Below are positions 34,455 through 45,745 of a stretch of 64,000 nt of DNA, one piece after another; positions within the stretch are counted from its first letter, which is position 1, and every line of letters starts with the position of its first letter. This stretch comes from Panorpa germanica. Its lineage: Eukaryota > Arthropoda > Insecta > Mecoptera > Panorpidae. The position numbers and the translations under genes were made by a program. Below the pieces are notes generated by a model that searched no databases, was not told where the DNA came from, and saw only the letters and a program-made list of their open reading frames with translations. The stretch spans positions 16,927,331-16,991,330 of the forward strand of contig OY783210.1 in NCBI GenBank assembly GCA_963678705.1, read 5' to 3'.

Positions 34455-34735
34455 ACACAAATTTCATGAGATTTTAACCTCTGCCTCTTTGGTCACGTCT
34501 TGACACTCACTTCAGAGTACTCTCTCACAACCCCCCTCCTCTCTCCTCCCCCCATAATGACAACACACATTTGAGAAAAAAATTCTTTTTAAATCTTCAT
34601 TTGTTTTTTGGTTTCGTTTTTATTTCTTTTTTGAAATTGAGATTTAGATTACATGTGACGTCATGAAGTGTATGTCTTCTCTCCCCCCCCCCCATGTCAC
34701 GTCTTGTCACACATTAAATGCCCGTCCTTGCGTTT
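34455..34735 (-). repeat. Dispersed G/C-tract repeat, copy 1
   Basis: In minus orientation it shares GTGACAAGACGTGACATG then a G-tract, TTTTTCTCAAATGTGTG, GTCAAGACGTGACC and CTCATGAAATTTGTGTAA, in the same order, with 42545-42785. Two G-rich tracts separated by about 150 bp of AT-rich DNA define it. The family is not recognised and no ends are clear. Confidence 0.65.
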
Positions 34736-37568
34736 CAGTTAATTATTAAAAAGGTCCGTAAGTAAAAATTTAGTATCATTTTTTTTATCATTTACTAATG
34801 TACTTTTTTTAGTTGACTGTACAATAAATTTATATTTTAAGACTTCAAACAGATCAGTTATTCATCGCGAGATGCAAAACGATGTCACATATTCATCTTA
34901 ACAGCATTTATGATACAAAAAAAGGAATAAAACTATTCATATCCGTCTTTAGTCGGCGACACTTTGAATTAAGTTTTTTTTTTATGCGCACTAAAGAACG
35001 CAGTTTCATACTATGTTGAAGTAATCTTCGCACGCAAATGGATTCGCGTGAACGTTATGACAAGTAGTGTGCATAAAATTCGCGAGAGCGAGCTAAATAT
35101 AAAGAAAATGATAAAAGTGAAATGAACCATTGAAATTATTAACTTTATACGACCATAATATGAAGCTGCAATATTGAATTCAATATATTTAAAATTAAAA
35201 TGTACTTTTAGTTTCTTTGAGAGAGCATCAACATAATTTTTTTATATATTTCACAGCATTAGCCAATTTAACAATTATTCTAGGGTGATAATTGTCCTGA
35301 AGTGCAGTTTCAACTTTGCTAACTTGCTATAAGCTAATTTCAAGGTTCATTTCTCTCTTCTCATATGGAATTTGTAGGGCAGTGTTCACGATTCAAGTTG
35401 CAAGCGTTCCACAAGCTAACTCAACAATCGTATCCAGCGGAGTGAATATTTTAATTAAAATAGTTGCTTATATTCCTTTAAACAAATAAACCAATAAAAG
35501 CAACTAATACATACACATATAAGAATTGATCCTTGACATTGAAATGTTTTATTATAATCATAAATTATTATTTCCCATTACAATTTCAATTGCTTTTCCC
35601 AGCGCGCCATCTGTGGCTGTTGCTGTACCAGACTTCAAATCTTTTGCCTATGTCAGCCTTGAAGTTGCAAGAGCAAAACTATATGATCACAGCAGATATG
35701 GAAAAAAAATTATTCCCTTTGAATTTCAAAGAGTTTTCAGTATAATTCTATTTTCATATATTATACACGTGTTCAAGCCTTATGGTTGCACTGACGCCTG
35801 CTCCAAACTCTCTTCCCTTCTCTTCTGCCCTTTACAGTTCTCATACATCCAATTCTAAATCATCTCTCACGTTCAAAAGTTCTATGGATAGTTGGTACTT
35901 GGTACAACGTATTGAAGCAGTGATTTACCCATGAAGTTTCTAACCTTCCGTTGGTCTGGAAAATTATAATGTACTGATACATTTTAGTCATTTTTAAACT
36001 TAAATTAAATCTAACATATAACATCATTTTAGATATTTAGATATGTACACAGAACGGGTTAAAAAATTGAACCCGAATACACACCAATTTTTCTTTAGCA
36101 CCAAATTTAATTCATATTTAAAAATTACAGTTAGTCTCAGGCACTTTATATTTTAAGACCCCATATTTACTGGTTTTTGTTAGTATTTGTAACTTATTGA
36201 AGGAGGTATCTAAAGTAATTGTACTCTATTTCTAAACTCAGAGCTTTCCTATTTCTAAACTATAAATCTACAAAAATATCTTATATTCTAAATTTATTTT
36301 CGAAAACTTTTATTCTAAATTAAATAAAATACACCCTTACAAACTGTATTTCTTTGAACAAGAAAGAACGTAAGGCTACTCTAATTGCCTTTGTTGTAAG
36401 AAGATCTATAAAAATAAGTTACTTAGAATGTTACCCACTGGGTGTGGCTGCAGAATTACGAAAATCAAGAAAGTCTCACTTCAACAGTGCGTAGTTGATA
36501 ACTTAACATAAGACAAACTTTTTAAAATAAGTTTAAGCTTTACAATAAACAAAGTAAGTGATATAAGCTTATCGTACATATTTAATTCTTTTCAAATATT
36601 TTCAGGACCTGCTACAATCAAATATTATTGCAATAATTTATAATTTAAGTGACCCCTACAAAATAAGAGTTTGATATCACTGAGTTTGTAGGTGCTCGAA
36701 CTTTCGTAGTATTATTTGAATTGGAATACTGCCAAACGTCATAAATTTATATGAATATTCATAATTGAAAAAAATTTATTGGGAATTGATATTTTATTCT
36801 TAAAAAATATGCATTTGAGTTTCATATTATTTGACACAAAGTTTCAAAGTAAAAAGACATATCCATGTCACGACCCGGTAAATACAGTCATGTGGGGGGT
36901 AAACCACCTTAGGAGGGTGAAATAGAAGTCGGGTTTCATCAAGTAATCATATTCTTATTTCTGTATTTTCCAAATTCGTATCTATTTAAATCTGAAAGTA
37001 TTAATTATTAACAACGATGTACATCAAATTAATTACTTCTGGGCACTAATAATCATCCTAATTTAATCCACCGAATTTCTATTTTCATATTTATAAAACA
37101 TATTAGTTTTTAATAATTCCAGGATATAGCTTTTAATATACATTTAAACGAATAATACATTTTTTGTCCTTTATTCCATAAACTGCAGTTAAAATATTCA
37201 TGAAATCCGTGCGCTTGTTTGATGCATCCACTCTGTGCTCTACGAATGTCCGCACCTACTTTTCACAATCCTTCGCTGACCATAGCCCTTTCATCTGATA
37301 AAAAGTATTCAAAACTTTTTACCATTAAACTGTTCTCATAATAATATTTTTTCCAACTTTTTTGTAATTTATTTTTCATATTATTTATATGGTAATATGC
37401 TTGAAACATTTTTCATTATTTTCACATCATTTTTACTCTTTAAAATGATATATGTCCGCCATATTACATTTTATTATTTTACTTGGTTTATAAGGATAAG
37501 GAAAAATTTCAAAGGTCTGCAAATATTGTTTTCAATATTTTATATGAAAAATGTTTGTGAAAAATATA
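34736..37568. other. AT-rich sequence with no recognised gene
   Basis: The longest frame, 110 codons at 35526-35858 on the plus strand (reads FPSAPSVAVAVPDFKSFAYV), matches no family I know and has no visible exon context; I treat it as unproven. A short GC-richer string lies at 36870-36930. Confidence 0.45.
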
Positions 37569-37632
37569 ATGTGGAAACAAGTACTATTCCAATTCTGATG
37601 TGGTAATGAGATTATTTGTTTCCACATCAGAA
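37569..37632. repeat. Overlapping inverted repeats (two alternative hairpins)
   Basis: ATGTGGAAACAA (37569-37580) pairs perfectly with TTGTTTCCACAT (37616-37627), and TTCTGATGTGG (37593-37603) pairs perfectly with CCACATCAGAA (37622-37632). The right arms overlap, so the two stems exclude each other. It lies immediately left of an (AT)n array. No role is known. Confidence 0.85.
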
Positions 37633-37634
37633 GT

Positions 37635-37638
<4 letters not shown>

Positions 37639-37719
<81 letters not shown>
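37639..37719. repeat. (AT)n microsatellite
   Basis: A pure AT array of about 81 bp. Confidence 0.97.
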
Positions 37720-37727
<8 letters not shown>

Positions 37728-38400
37728 TTTATTTTCAATATAATTTATAACACAGTTTCACTCAAAGCAATAAATATTTCAAGTTATTTTTGACGAATTC
37801 CTTTTTAAAAAGGACAACGTAATAAAACCCACCCCAACCTGGCCGACCGAATTTTGAAGCGAGGGATATAAGGGTAGTGGCAAGCTAGTTTCATCCACCA
37901 TTGGCTGCATATTTTGCTGCCTTTTATCTATTACCATCGGCATGATTTCTCTTCTTATGGTATGCCAATAGCCCATAAAATATATTGAAATTTATATAAA
38001 GATGACTTTTACATTTTTATTACAGTTTGCTACTGACTGGTCAATAAAATATTTTTTAAGGTTTCTTTTTATACTTAGAAATATTATTAAAACATATTTT
38101 TTTACATTTTTAGCGAGGCAGCACACGAATTTAAGGTTTCAATTTTTTTTTTTCATTATTTATATTATTGTACAACTTATTAAGTTTATTGAGTAAAAAT
38201 TTGAAGTCGATTGGGGTAAAACTGTCGCAGATATAGAGTTTTATGTCTTCACCTCTCTGGTCTAGTTTCGTGTCACTTTGAAACTTTTAAATGCGGTTTC
38301 TCTCACATAGTTTTTTCAAAATCGGTGCCCTCTTTAGCTCAAAATCTACTGCACCGATTCTTTTGAAATATTGCACACTCTTTCTTTACATAAATGCCGA
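37720..38400. other. AT-rich sequence with no gene
   Basis: No gene. 38200-38400 leads into the inverted repeat that follows and may belong to the same unknown element. Confidence 0.5.
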
Positions 38401-38551
38401 GGTAACGCTGTCGAGTTTCTTTTAAAGTTAAATTTTTAACGTATTTTAAAATAACAAATTTCATTATTTTTTCATGAAAAATCGGTACTTTGACTTTTAA
38501 GTGCTGTAAAAAATTGAAAAATCAATTAAAAAAAAAATCGACAGCGTTACC
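38401..38551. repeat. Inverted repeat GGTAACGCTGTCGA, unknown element
   Basis: A perfect 14-bp pair, GGTAACGCTGTCGA at 38401-38414 and its complement at 38538-38551, separated by 123 bp of AT-rich DNA. Weaker pairing extends inward through T-rich/A-rich stretches. It could be a small MITE or part of a larger unrecognised repeat. No target duplication was identified. Confidence 0.75.
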
Positions 38552-40523
38552 TATAGAAACTTATCAACTAATAAAATCATTTTGGTTTTTCGATTTCAGA
38601 TAATCCAGTGATGAGTTATGAGTGGCACTGCTATGTTACTTTTTTTTGTGACGTCTGTGGAGATTCGCTGTCAATGCCTCATTTCTTGATATTTATTTAT
38701 GAAAATTTCACAAAGCGTTCTTCACATCTCATTTTATCCGGTAGTAGTTATAGAAATAATTATATATTAACTGTGTCGTCAATAAACATGATCGAAAATA
38801 TGTTTTTTTTAACGTTTTGAAGTTCGTGGACTGATTTAACCAGCTACTGTAATCAAACGGATTGACCGGTCTTACATATATTTGGCATAGAAGTGGGTAC
38901 AACATTTTATAAAATAACTACCTCCCACAAATTCCCATTACTTTTTGAACACACGGTATCAGATTATAATTATGTATTTAGATTTTAAAACCATATTTAG
39001 CCTTGGATATGTAATATAATTAATTAGCCATCGAAACAGCGGTTTCCAAATAAGTTACACATTGTTCCATTTGACAATTTGAGTTCTTAACTCGATAAAG
39101 ATCTTACGCTCTAATATTGACACTTACTGACAATGTAAACAACAATTTACATAACAAGTAAAAGTAAATGAATTCATAAACAAGTTTCACAACTACAAAT
39201 TCATTAGTTTAAAAATTAAAAAATCAGCAAGGCATGTCATAATCAAACGATATTAATCTTAATTCGTTATCTGTTATCAATTCTTATTACATATAATTTA
39301 CCACTTTATTTATTGACCTAAATATCAATGTCATTATTTACTTAAAAAACTTTATCCTTAAAGTTAGGCAACCATTCATTCGGACACGTTCCTTGTACAG
39401 TCCACTACGTCCGACTAGTAGCAGTAGGTCACATCAAAGAAGAATACAGCTTCCCAGGGGTCCACCAGGGTACGACAGTAGCTTCGGAGCACGATACTAC
39501 CGGAGTAAACTAGATCGTGACGAATTCTAGATGATTTATGACGTTATTGGAGATATACCATAAGTTTATTTCAGCTACAGGTTAAAAACAAACAAAAAAA
39601 TGTATTTTTAGACTGAATTGTTAGTGATACTGAATGATATTCGATACCAAGGTCCATTTACGGCTTAATTATTGTTTGTAGTTGATGAAAAAACCTTGAA
39701 TTTATAACAGATTTAGAACAGGTATGTAATTTTGTTTATAAATATATTATTTTTGCATATTTGATTAAGAAAAAGTTGTATGTGAAGTTTGGAAGATTGA
39801 TTGTGAATTGCCAAAACTGTTTGCTACGAGAGCTTGTTAAGTAGCGCTATATTAGCACAATCTTTGACTTATTAAGCTTCTAGCTATGCTTTGGGAGTAT
39901 TCTATTGCCGCGCGTTTGTTCCAAATAACCTAAAAAAATAACTACTGCAACAGAAAATCCCGCCAAATGTGAGGTAAATGGTATAAGATTGCTTTGTGCA
40001 AAAAGTAGTGAATTATGTGCTATATATGTGTCGAATAATATTACTAAAGGTGTTGTGGATTCGCTTGTTTTTAAGTTGGAAGAACAAAATTCATGAGTTA
40101 GTGAAACGATCCGATGAGTGCTTGAATGTAAATGGCGACCATGTTGAAAAATAGTAGAAAGCTGTAGTTTTAAGTAGTTAAAATGTCCTCATATTAGTAG
40201 GTTGTTTAAATTTCATTCATTTTAACTTAAGAATTCATCATTATCATTGGATCACCTGCTCTTGGAGTGCTCAAGAAGATTCTTCCACATCGATACATAA
40301 CGGGTTAAGATAAAAAAATACGAACGTCTAATTCTTTAAGATATTCGAATGTATTCACAGCACTACTAATATCCTGTAAATGGTGCAGTTAACTGCATCA
40401 ATCTCCTCGTAAACTGTTTGTAATATCCTGCAAGTAAGATAAACAGGACCTTGTATAAGTAATCCAGTTCCTAACCTAAAACACCGAGTTTTTATGTGCT
40501 CCTTTTCTTGGAATAAATATATA
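38552..40523. other. Sequence with no gene
   Basis: Mostly AT-rich. The segment 39380-39540 is less AT-rich (CTTCCCAGGGGTCCACCAGG and nearby) but codes for nothing recognisable. Confidence 0.5.
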
Positions 40524-40640
40524 CTAGCGGATGCCCTGCTGGAATGAATGGTGTCAAAAGGTTATGTTTGCTGTGCAATGTAGAAGAATCGAACCATTGT
40601 CCAGAGTCCATGCACCATGCTTTACTATTACATATTCCAT
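40524..40640 (-). mobile_element. Possible Helitron 3' end
   Basis: In minus orientation the sequence reads CAGCAGGGCATCCG then CTAG, followed by TATATATTTATT. This fits a Helitron 3' terminus (GC-rich end, CTAG, T in an AT-rich target). The interior shows no other diagnostic feature and the 5' end was not found. The right boundary is nominal. Confidence 0.4.
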
Positions 40641-41299
40641 TGGTTCTAAAAATGTATTTTTTTTTATTTAAGTGATGTCCTATCTCCAAATTAATATTTC
40701 TGTTTTTCACATCAATTATAAATCGAATGAATTATGAATTCTGACTAATTTGGATGTGTTGATACAGAATATTTTGTTCACCTGTGTTTATTTTGTTGAT
40801 TTAGGCTGGAAAGAAGGGCTTGAAGAAATGTCTTATTAGTTAGAAAAGCATTTATTATCATCTCATAGAAAGAACCCAATTCTTTTCAATCTACTTATAC
40901 TAGATCTTTTGTAGGTATATCTGTTAGATATTGATGTAGATCAAAACACTGCACTGATAATTAGCAATGATTCAATACAGCGGATGACAATTAACAGCGA
41001 ATAAATGCATTTCTTTAACCAATATTGTAAGAAAACTTATATATCATTAAAAAAAAATTTAACGTTCTACACGTTATGTTAAAATAATTCTTTTTCAAAA
41101 AATTTTAGAGGCTTTAAATTTTTTAAATTATTATTGTTCTAAATTCACAACGGGTTAGGTTCCTTTAAACTTTTTAAAAAATTTCCATCGTTACTTACTT
41201 TTTTTTGGAACTAATCAGTGTAGTGGTAATGCATAAAAAGTAACAAATAAATTTTAAAAAAATTACATATAAAATATAAAATTAATTCTCTTCGTAACA
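40641..41299. other. AT-rich sequence with no gene
   Basis: Nothing recognised. Confidence 0.55.
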
Positions 41300-41530
41300 A
41301 AGAAAAAGGCAGCTGATACTGGAAAATAGAGTATTCATGTGAGAAAAATGAAAAGAAGATTGTGCAGTTATTGATGGGAGACAGTGAAGGAAATTCGAAG
41401 GAGGGAGAATCTATAGGTAGATTAAGGAACACAAATGAAATGTAATTAATCACAATGATATGTAATTTAATGATTTAATGTGGAAGAATGCCTAATGGCA
41501 AAAACATTAAAATAATTGATATTAATATAA
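41300..41530 (+). pseudogene. LINE 3' end relic with 3' UTR
   Basis: The plus strand has GTGAGAAAAATGAAAAGAAG, then GTGCAGTTATTGATGGGAG and a GGAAATTCGAAGGAGG block, matching in order the SCEKKIISEKNIEQLL, GGSE and MAEI coding blocks of the 45.1-kb LINE. It is followed by a terminal AATGCCTAATGGCAAAAAC that can form a short TGCC/GGCA stem, and then a TAATATAAAATTAATA tail. Not translatable. Confidence 0.6.
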
Positions 41531-42544
41531 AATTAATATTATTTGGTACATACTAAGGACCTCCGTTATCTACAAGTGTTGGTGCTGTATTCGTGATGTC
41601 AATATTTTTCAAGTCGAACTTCGGCCATCAACTATGTTCCCTCAGCGTGTGTTCAGGTCAGTTTAAAGTTTGAGAAGCCTATGCTCATGTACTAGTAGTT
41701 ATCAATTCTTCATCGACAGAACGGGCGTTATGTCCATTGCACGTTGCACGAGCCTTCAATGCTAAATACTGAATGCACAGCGGGTTCCCGCTCGTGGCCA
41801 GATAATAGCGTTAAAACGGGGCAACAGGCAGGGCTCCAAGTTCCAGGGGCGGATAATGGACAACCCACTATTGTTCTCTTCTTATCCGATCGATTTGGTT
41901 CATACACTAAAAGTTAAAAAAAGAAAGTTTTCTTATAAACAAATATTTTTACATCGCCCAACAATTGAATGGAAAATACCCGTTAGGTTTATGATGGGTA
42001 TCTGGAAGAATATTTCCATTTTTTTAAATTACCATAACATTTTAATTTACTGCTGCAATAAAATTAGAAATCACTACTGAAAGGATTTCTAAAGAATATT
42101 TTGGTAAACAAGTTGTTAACCTTTTTAAAATTTGAAAGTTTTTATTGTACTGTCAGCACAATAAAAGGGTTAACTTGTTGGTCCTACAATAATTGTACTC
42201 CTATCAGTTTATTATTATTTACAGCATTGCACAGGCTAATATTTAAAATAACAATTCATTTGCTCTATTTATTATTTCTGATGAAGTTTCTGCAGTAACT
42301 TAAGTCACATATTTTTCTACGAATCTGCTAATAGTGATTGTGCTATTTTCTTTCTTGATGCATCATCTTGAACCCTTTGATAATAAAACTTTCTCTTAGC
42401 CATTTTATTTCGATCCGTTCTTTCTATACGTCCCAACTATTCCAAATTTCTGTTACAATAAATAATTACACTAATAACACTATTTTTCTTTCAAATTTAG
42501 TTATTCTTTTAGCATTTAAACAAAATAAAATTCCAAATAGTGAT
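41531..42544. other. Sequence with no gene
   Basis: 41640-41860 is less AT-rich, with no identifiable coding. Frames at 41856-42080, 42101-42298 and 42368-42553 lack motifs. Confidence 0.5.
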
Positions 42545-42785
42545 GAGACGTGACAAGGGGGGGGGGAGGGTGGTGGGAGAGGATATTTTCTTTTTTACAT
42601 CAAATTGAATCTAAAGTTTGTCTTTTAATAAACTATGATAAACATAATAAGAAAGAAATAGACTAAAGAAAGTATTTTTTTCAAATGTGTGACATTGGGG
42701 GAAGGTTGATTGAGGTGACAAGACGTGAAAAGGTGACAGGAAGCTTAAAATGCCATGAAACTTGTGTGACGTCACTTATTGAAAC
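42545..42785 (+). repeat. Dispersed G/C-tract repeat, copy 2
   Basis: Counterpart in opposite orientation of 34455-34735. It carries GAGACGTGACAAG then a run of G, TTTTTCAAATGTGTGACATT, GACAAGACGTGAAAAGG and CATGAAACTTGTGTGACGTC. The G-run with neighbouring GGGAGGG-like tracts could fold into a G-quadruplex. Confidence 0.65.
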
Positions 42786-43674
42786 TGTATAAACAATTAT
42801 TATTATTCTTTCTAAAAAAAAACAGATACGGTTATTAATTAAAAATAGCCTTTTCACCACAAAAGACTATGAATCTTTCTCTCTCGAGATAATACAAGTA
42901 TCTTTTATTTCCAACACAAGAATCAAATTTTTCCATCTTCGCTATTCACTCTTCTCTCAACCATTTTATATTCTGCTTCTAGTATATTAGTAGAGTGGTT
43001 TTTATTTCGTTGGCACCATTGTCGTCGTCCATTGCTGTAATAATATGGGTCAGTGGTTTCATAATATTCAAGTAACGTCCGGGTTTTGGTACAATTTTGT
43101 GTTTTCCTTCAGAAAAGAAACAAAGCGGGACATAGTAATACTCGTGCGAGTATAGGGCTGCTATAAGTTGTACACATTATCATCACTTTATATAAAATGT
43201 TATTATGTGAAGGACGCAGTGGGTAGGACGGGGAGGGGAAGTAAGTTGTTAGGGTTGTTGACGCTCAGTTCGGAGTTGCCAAAACTGCCAAGTATTACGA
43301 GATCTAAATGAGAATTTTTTAGATAGTGGTATTTTTAGAAACAAGCCAACAGTACTAAATTTCTTTTATCTTTAAATGTACTCTGTTGAAATTAATTTGT
43401 AATGTAGTTGTAGTTACTGTCTTGGACAGAGGAGACAGCACTGGAGTAGGTAACGCTTGAACCACAACTCTGAAGCTTAAGAAACTAAAATATGTCTTTA
43501 ATACGATGGTAGTTTGATAATTCAGTGACTCTGAATTTCTCGCGCAGCTCCCGTCAACTGCCATCTATTAATAGACTACTGTCTAATACATTTTGGGCAA
43601 GCTGGGTAATTTAGTTTGTGTTTAAAAGCCACTGAAAGCAGCTATCCGCGCGAGTGTGTAGTTGAGCTACGAGC
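42786..43674. other. Sequence with no gene
   Basis: No gene or bounded repeat recognised. Confidence 0.5.
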
Positions 43675-43965
43675 TACTACTCCATCCAGCATATTCTCCA
43701 GATTTAGCCCCCTGCGACTGTTTCCTGTTTCCAAACCTGAAGAAATGGCAGAGCGGTAAGAGATTTGGGTCTAAATAAGAGGCCATCACTGAAATCACAC
43801 AAACACACGTCTATTTTGAGGGCCTTAATAAAACCTATTATTTGGAAGGAATTAAAAAAATTGGATGAACGTTCTAGTAAATATATCGAGCTTCAAAAAG
43901 ACTATATTGATAAATATAGCGCTATTTTGCAAAAAGAAAAATCTTTTATTGAGAAATAAAGCGCT
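43675..43965 (+). pseudogene. Mariner-like transposase C-terminal fragment
   Basis: The plus strand reads YSPDLAPCDCFLFPNLKKWQ, keeping the motif with the third catalytic Asp of DD34D mariner transposases. Near 43774 there is a stop and then a frameshift, and the tail continues in another frame as KKLDERSSKYIELQKDYIDK up to a natural stop at about 43957-43959. The N-terminal HTH domains and the first two catalytic Asp residues are missing upstream. It is related to the fragment at 4711-4905 but better preserved. Confidence 0.82.
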
Positions 43966-45099
43966 GTTTAAAGAATATACAAAACCTTATGTACGTATAT
44001 CAAAATGTAAAGTACAACTTAATAATATTACAAACAAATCTGAACTAAGAAGGAGCACTGCAGTCTACACAAAACATTTGTACTACAAAACTACATAGAT
44101 GGCGCTGTCTACAATTGTAAGATTTCATTAAATTTCTAAACAGTAACACTTTCTTTAAAGCGTCAAATTCTGTAATTATAAGAGACGGCTTAGAGATTAT
44201 ATTTTGGGAAGTGAACCATGGAAACATCACAAGCCATGGTATTAAACATGTAAACATTAATTCCATAGAGAACGAGAGATTAACCCATTTAATAAAAAAT
44301 ATAGTTAGCTGATAGGACTGGTTCTATAGAACTACCTCGTTTAAATGTAAATACCCAACAAGATATTGTAGATACAAGTTGTAACCATTATTTTAGTAAG
44401 GAAAGCGTAATACAATATACATACATTTTAGTGTGTCAGAAAACCTTTTTCTCTCACATTCATATTACAGTAAATACTATTAGTACAAGTATATGTTAGA
44501 ATCCCTTATGCTTAGGTAGTGTACTTTACGTATACTGCTTTTCAAAACATGTTATGGTAAGCGTACATTAATGTTAGGTCTTTTGTCCTTAGAATAACTT
44601 GAATAAGCTCCTGCGAAAACATTAACGACGCTTCTCACAACATGAAAATTCTAGGTGTTCTTATCCCACAACGTTGGGTTTTGTAACTATAGGAGGCTCT
44701 GGATCGGGATTCAGTACCGGGACTGGGACTGGGACACCCCACGCCTAATGCCTAACGCCGTTCTAACCTAAAGGGTTCATGTGAAAATGCTGGATGCAGA
44801 GTATCTATCTGACTACGTGAAAAGTTGCAAGACTGGTTTACATTGTAGAGTTTTTAAATATAGGTCAATATTGGTCACTTACTGTGTTCAATACATTGTG
44901 AACTAGATAAACAAAGGCCAGCAGAAGTGCTATGCCATATGAGATGAGAGCTAGCAACGTTTTTGATGAATCATTAGCTTGTGCCTTAACTTATTTATTT
45001 ACATATCATTGTGCTTCATTCAATTTTTATCGTTATTATATCTAAATATTCTCACTCCTTCCAAAAGAAAAAAAGAAGTATTCTTATAAAAATAAAAAC
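43966..45099. other. Sequence with no gene
   Basis: Mostly AT-rich. 44690-44760 contains GGGACTGGGACTGGGAC, a short G-rich repeat. The frame at 44045-44266 is not recognised. Confidence 0.5.
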
Positions 45100-45410
45100 A
45101 AAACTGCTACTGCTTCGCTCCTCCTGCTACTCTCCCTCCTGTTTCTATTCTGTCTTTCCTTCTCTTTCCTCCTTCCTTTTCTCTATTTCCGCCATCCACC
45201 TCTTCCTTTCACTGCCACCCTTTAATAACTGCTCAATATTCTTTTCGCTTATTATCTTTTTCTCACATGAAAACTTAATGTGCTCCAATGTTTCTATCTC
45301 CGTTCCGCACACCCTGCTATTTGCCCAGTATTTGTTTCTTTTCTCCTCGTTTCCCAATCTGAATCTGGAATCCTTCTCATGTTTTTTGTGTCTTTTTCTC
45401 ATTATTTATT
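45100..45410 (-). pseudogene. LINE ORF2 C-terminus, copy A of a tandem pair
   Basis: A minus-strand open stretch of about 85 codons (45402-45145) reads SRFRLGNEEKRNKYWANS, then a knuckle relic VCGTEIETLEHIKFSC (the first Cys is lost with neighbouring residues), then QLLKGGSERKRWMAEIEKRK. It is clearly the same family as the 13.6-kb LINE. The long plus-strand frame covering 45011-45799 is its antisense shadow. Its 5' end abuts the (TAA)n-type tail of copy B. Confidence 0.78.
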
Positions 45411-45414
45411 ATTA

Positions 45415-45745
45415 TTATTTTATTGTACTGTTTTTGCCATTCCCCATTCTCACTTCGTTTGAAAGAAAAAAGAAAAATACAAACAAAAGTGATCAATTTA
45501 GGCCCGTACTGCTTCTTTCTTCATGCTACTCTCCCTCCTGTTTCTACTCTGCCCTTTCTTCTCTTTCCTCGCTCCTTCTCTCTATCTCCGTCATCCATCG
45601 CTTTCCTTCCTTGCCTCCTTTTAATAATTGCACTATCTTCTTTTCACTCTTTACTCTTGTGAGAAGAGAAAATGTGAGAAACATGAATGTGCTTAATGTA
45701 TGTTTCTATCTCTCTCAAGCTCGGAAGCATGTCTTCTACCTAGGA
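45415..45745 (-). pseudogene. LINE 3' end relic, copy B of a tandem pair
   Basis: Shares CTACTCTCCCTCCTGTTTCT and the block coding the MAEI region with copy A at an offset of 399 bp, same orientation. In element orientation it ends AATGGCAAAAACAGTAC followed by AATAAAATAATAATAATAAA, a LINE 3' terminus with a TAA-repeat tail, and copy A begins right after the tail. The reading frame is broken. Confidence 0.7.

Noticed and set aside
35526..35858. 110-codon frame as a host gene
   Set aside because: No recognised domain, AT-biased second half, no supporting splice or promoter context; mentioned only as unproven.
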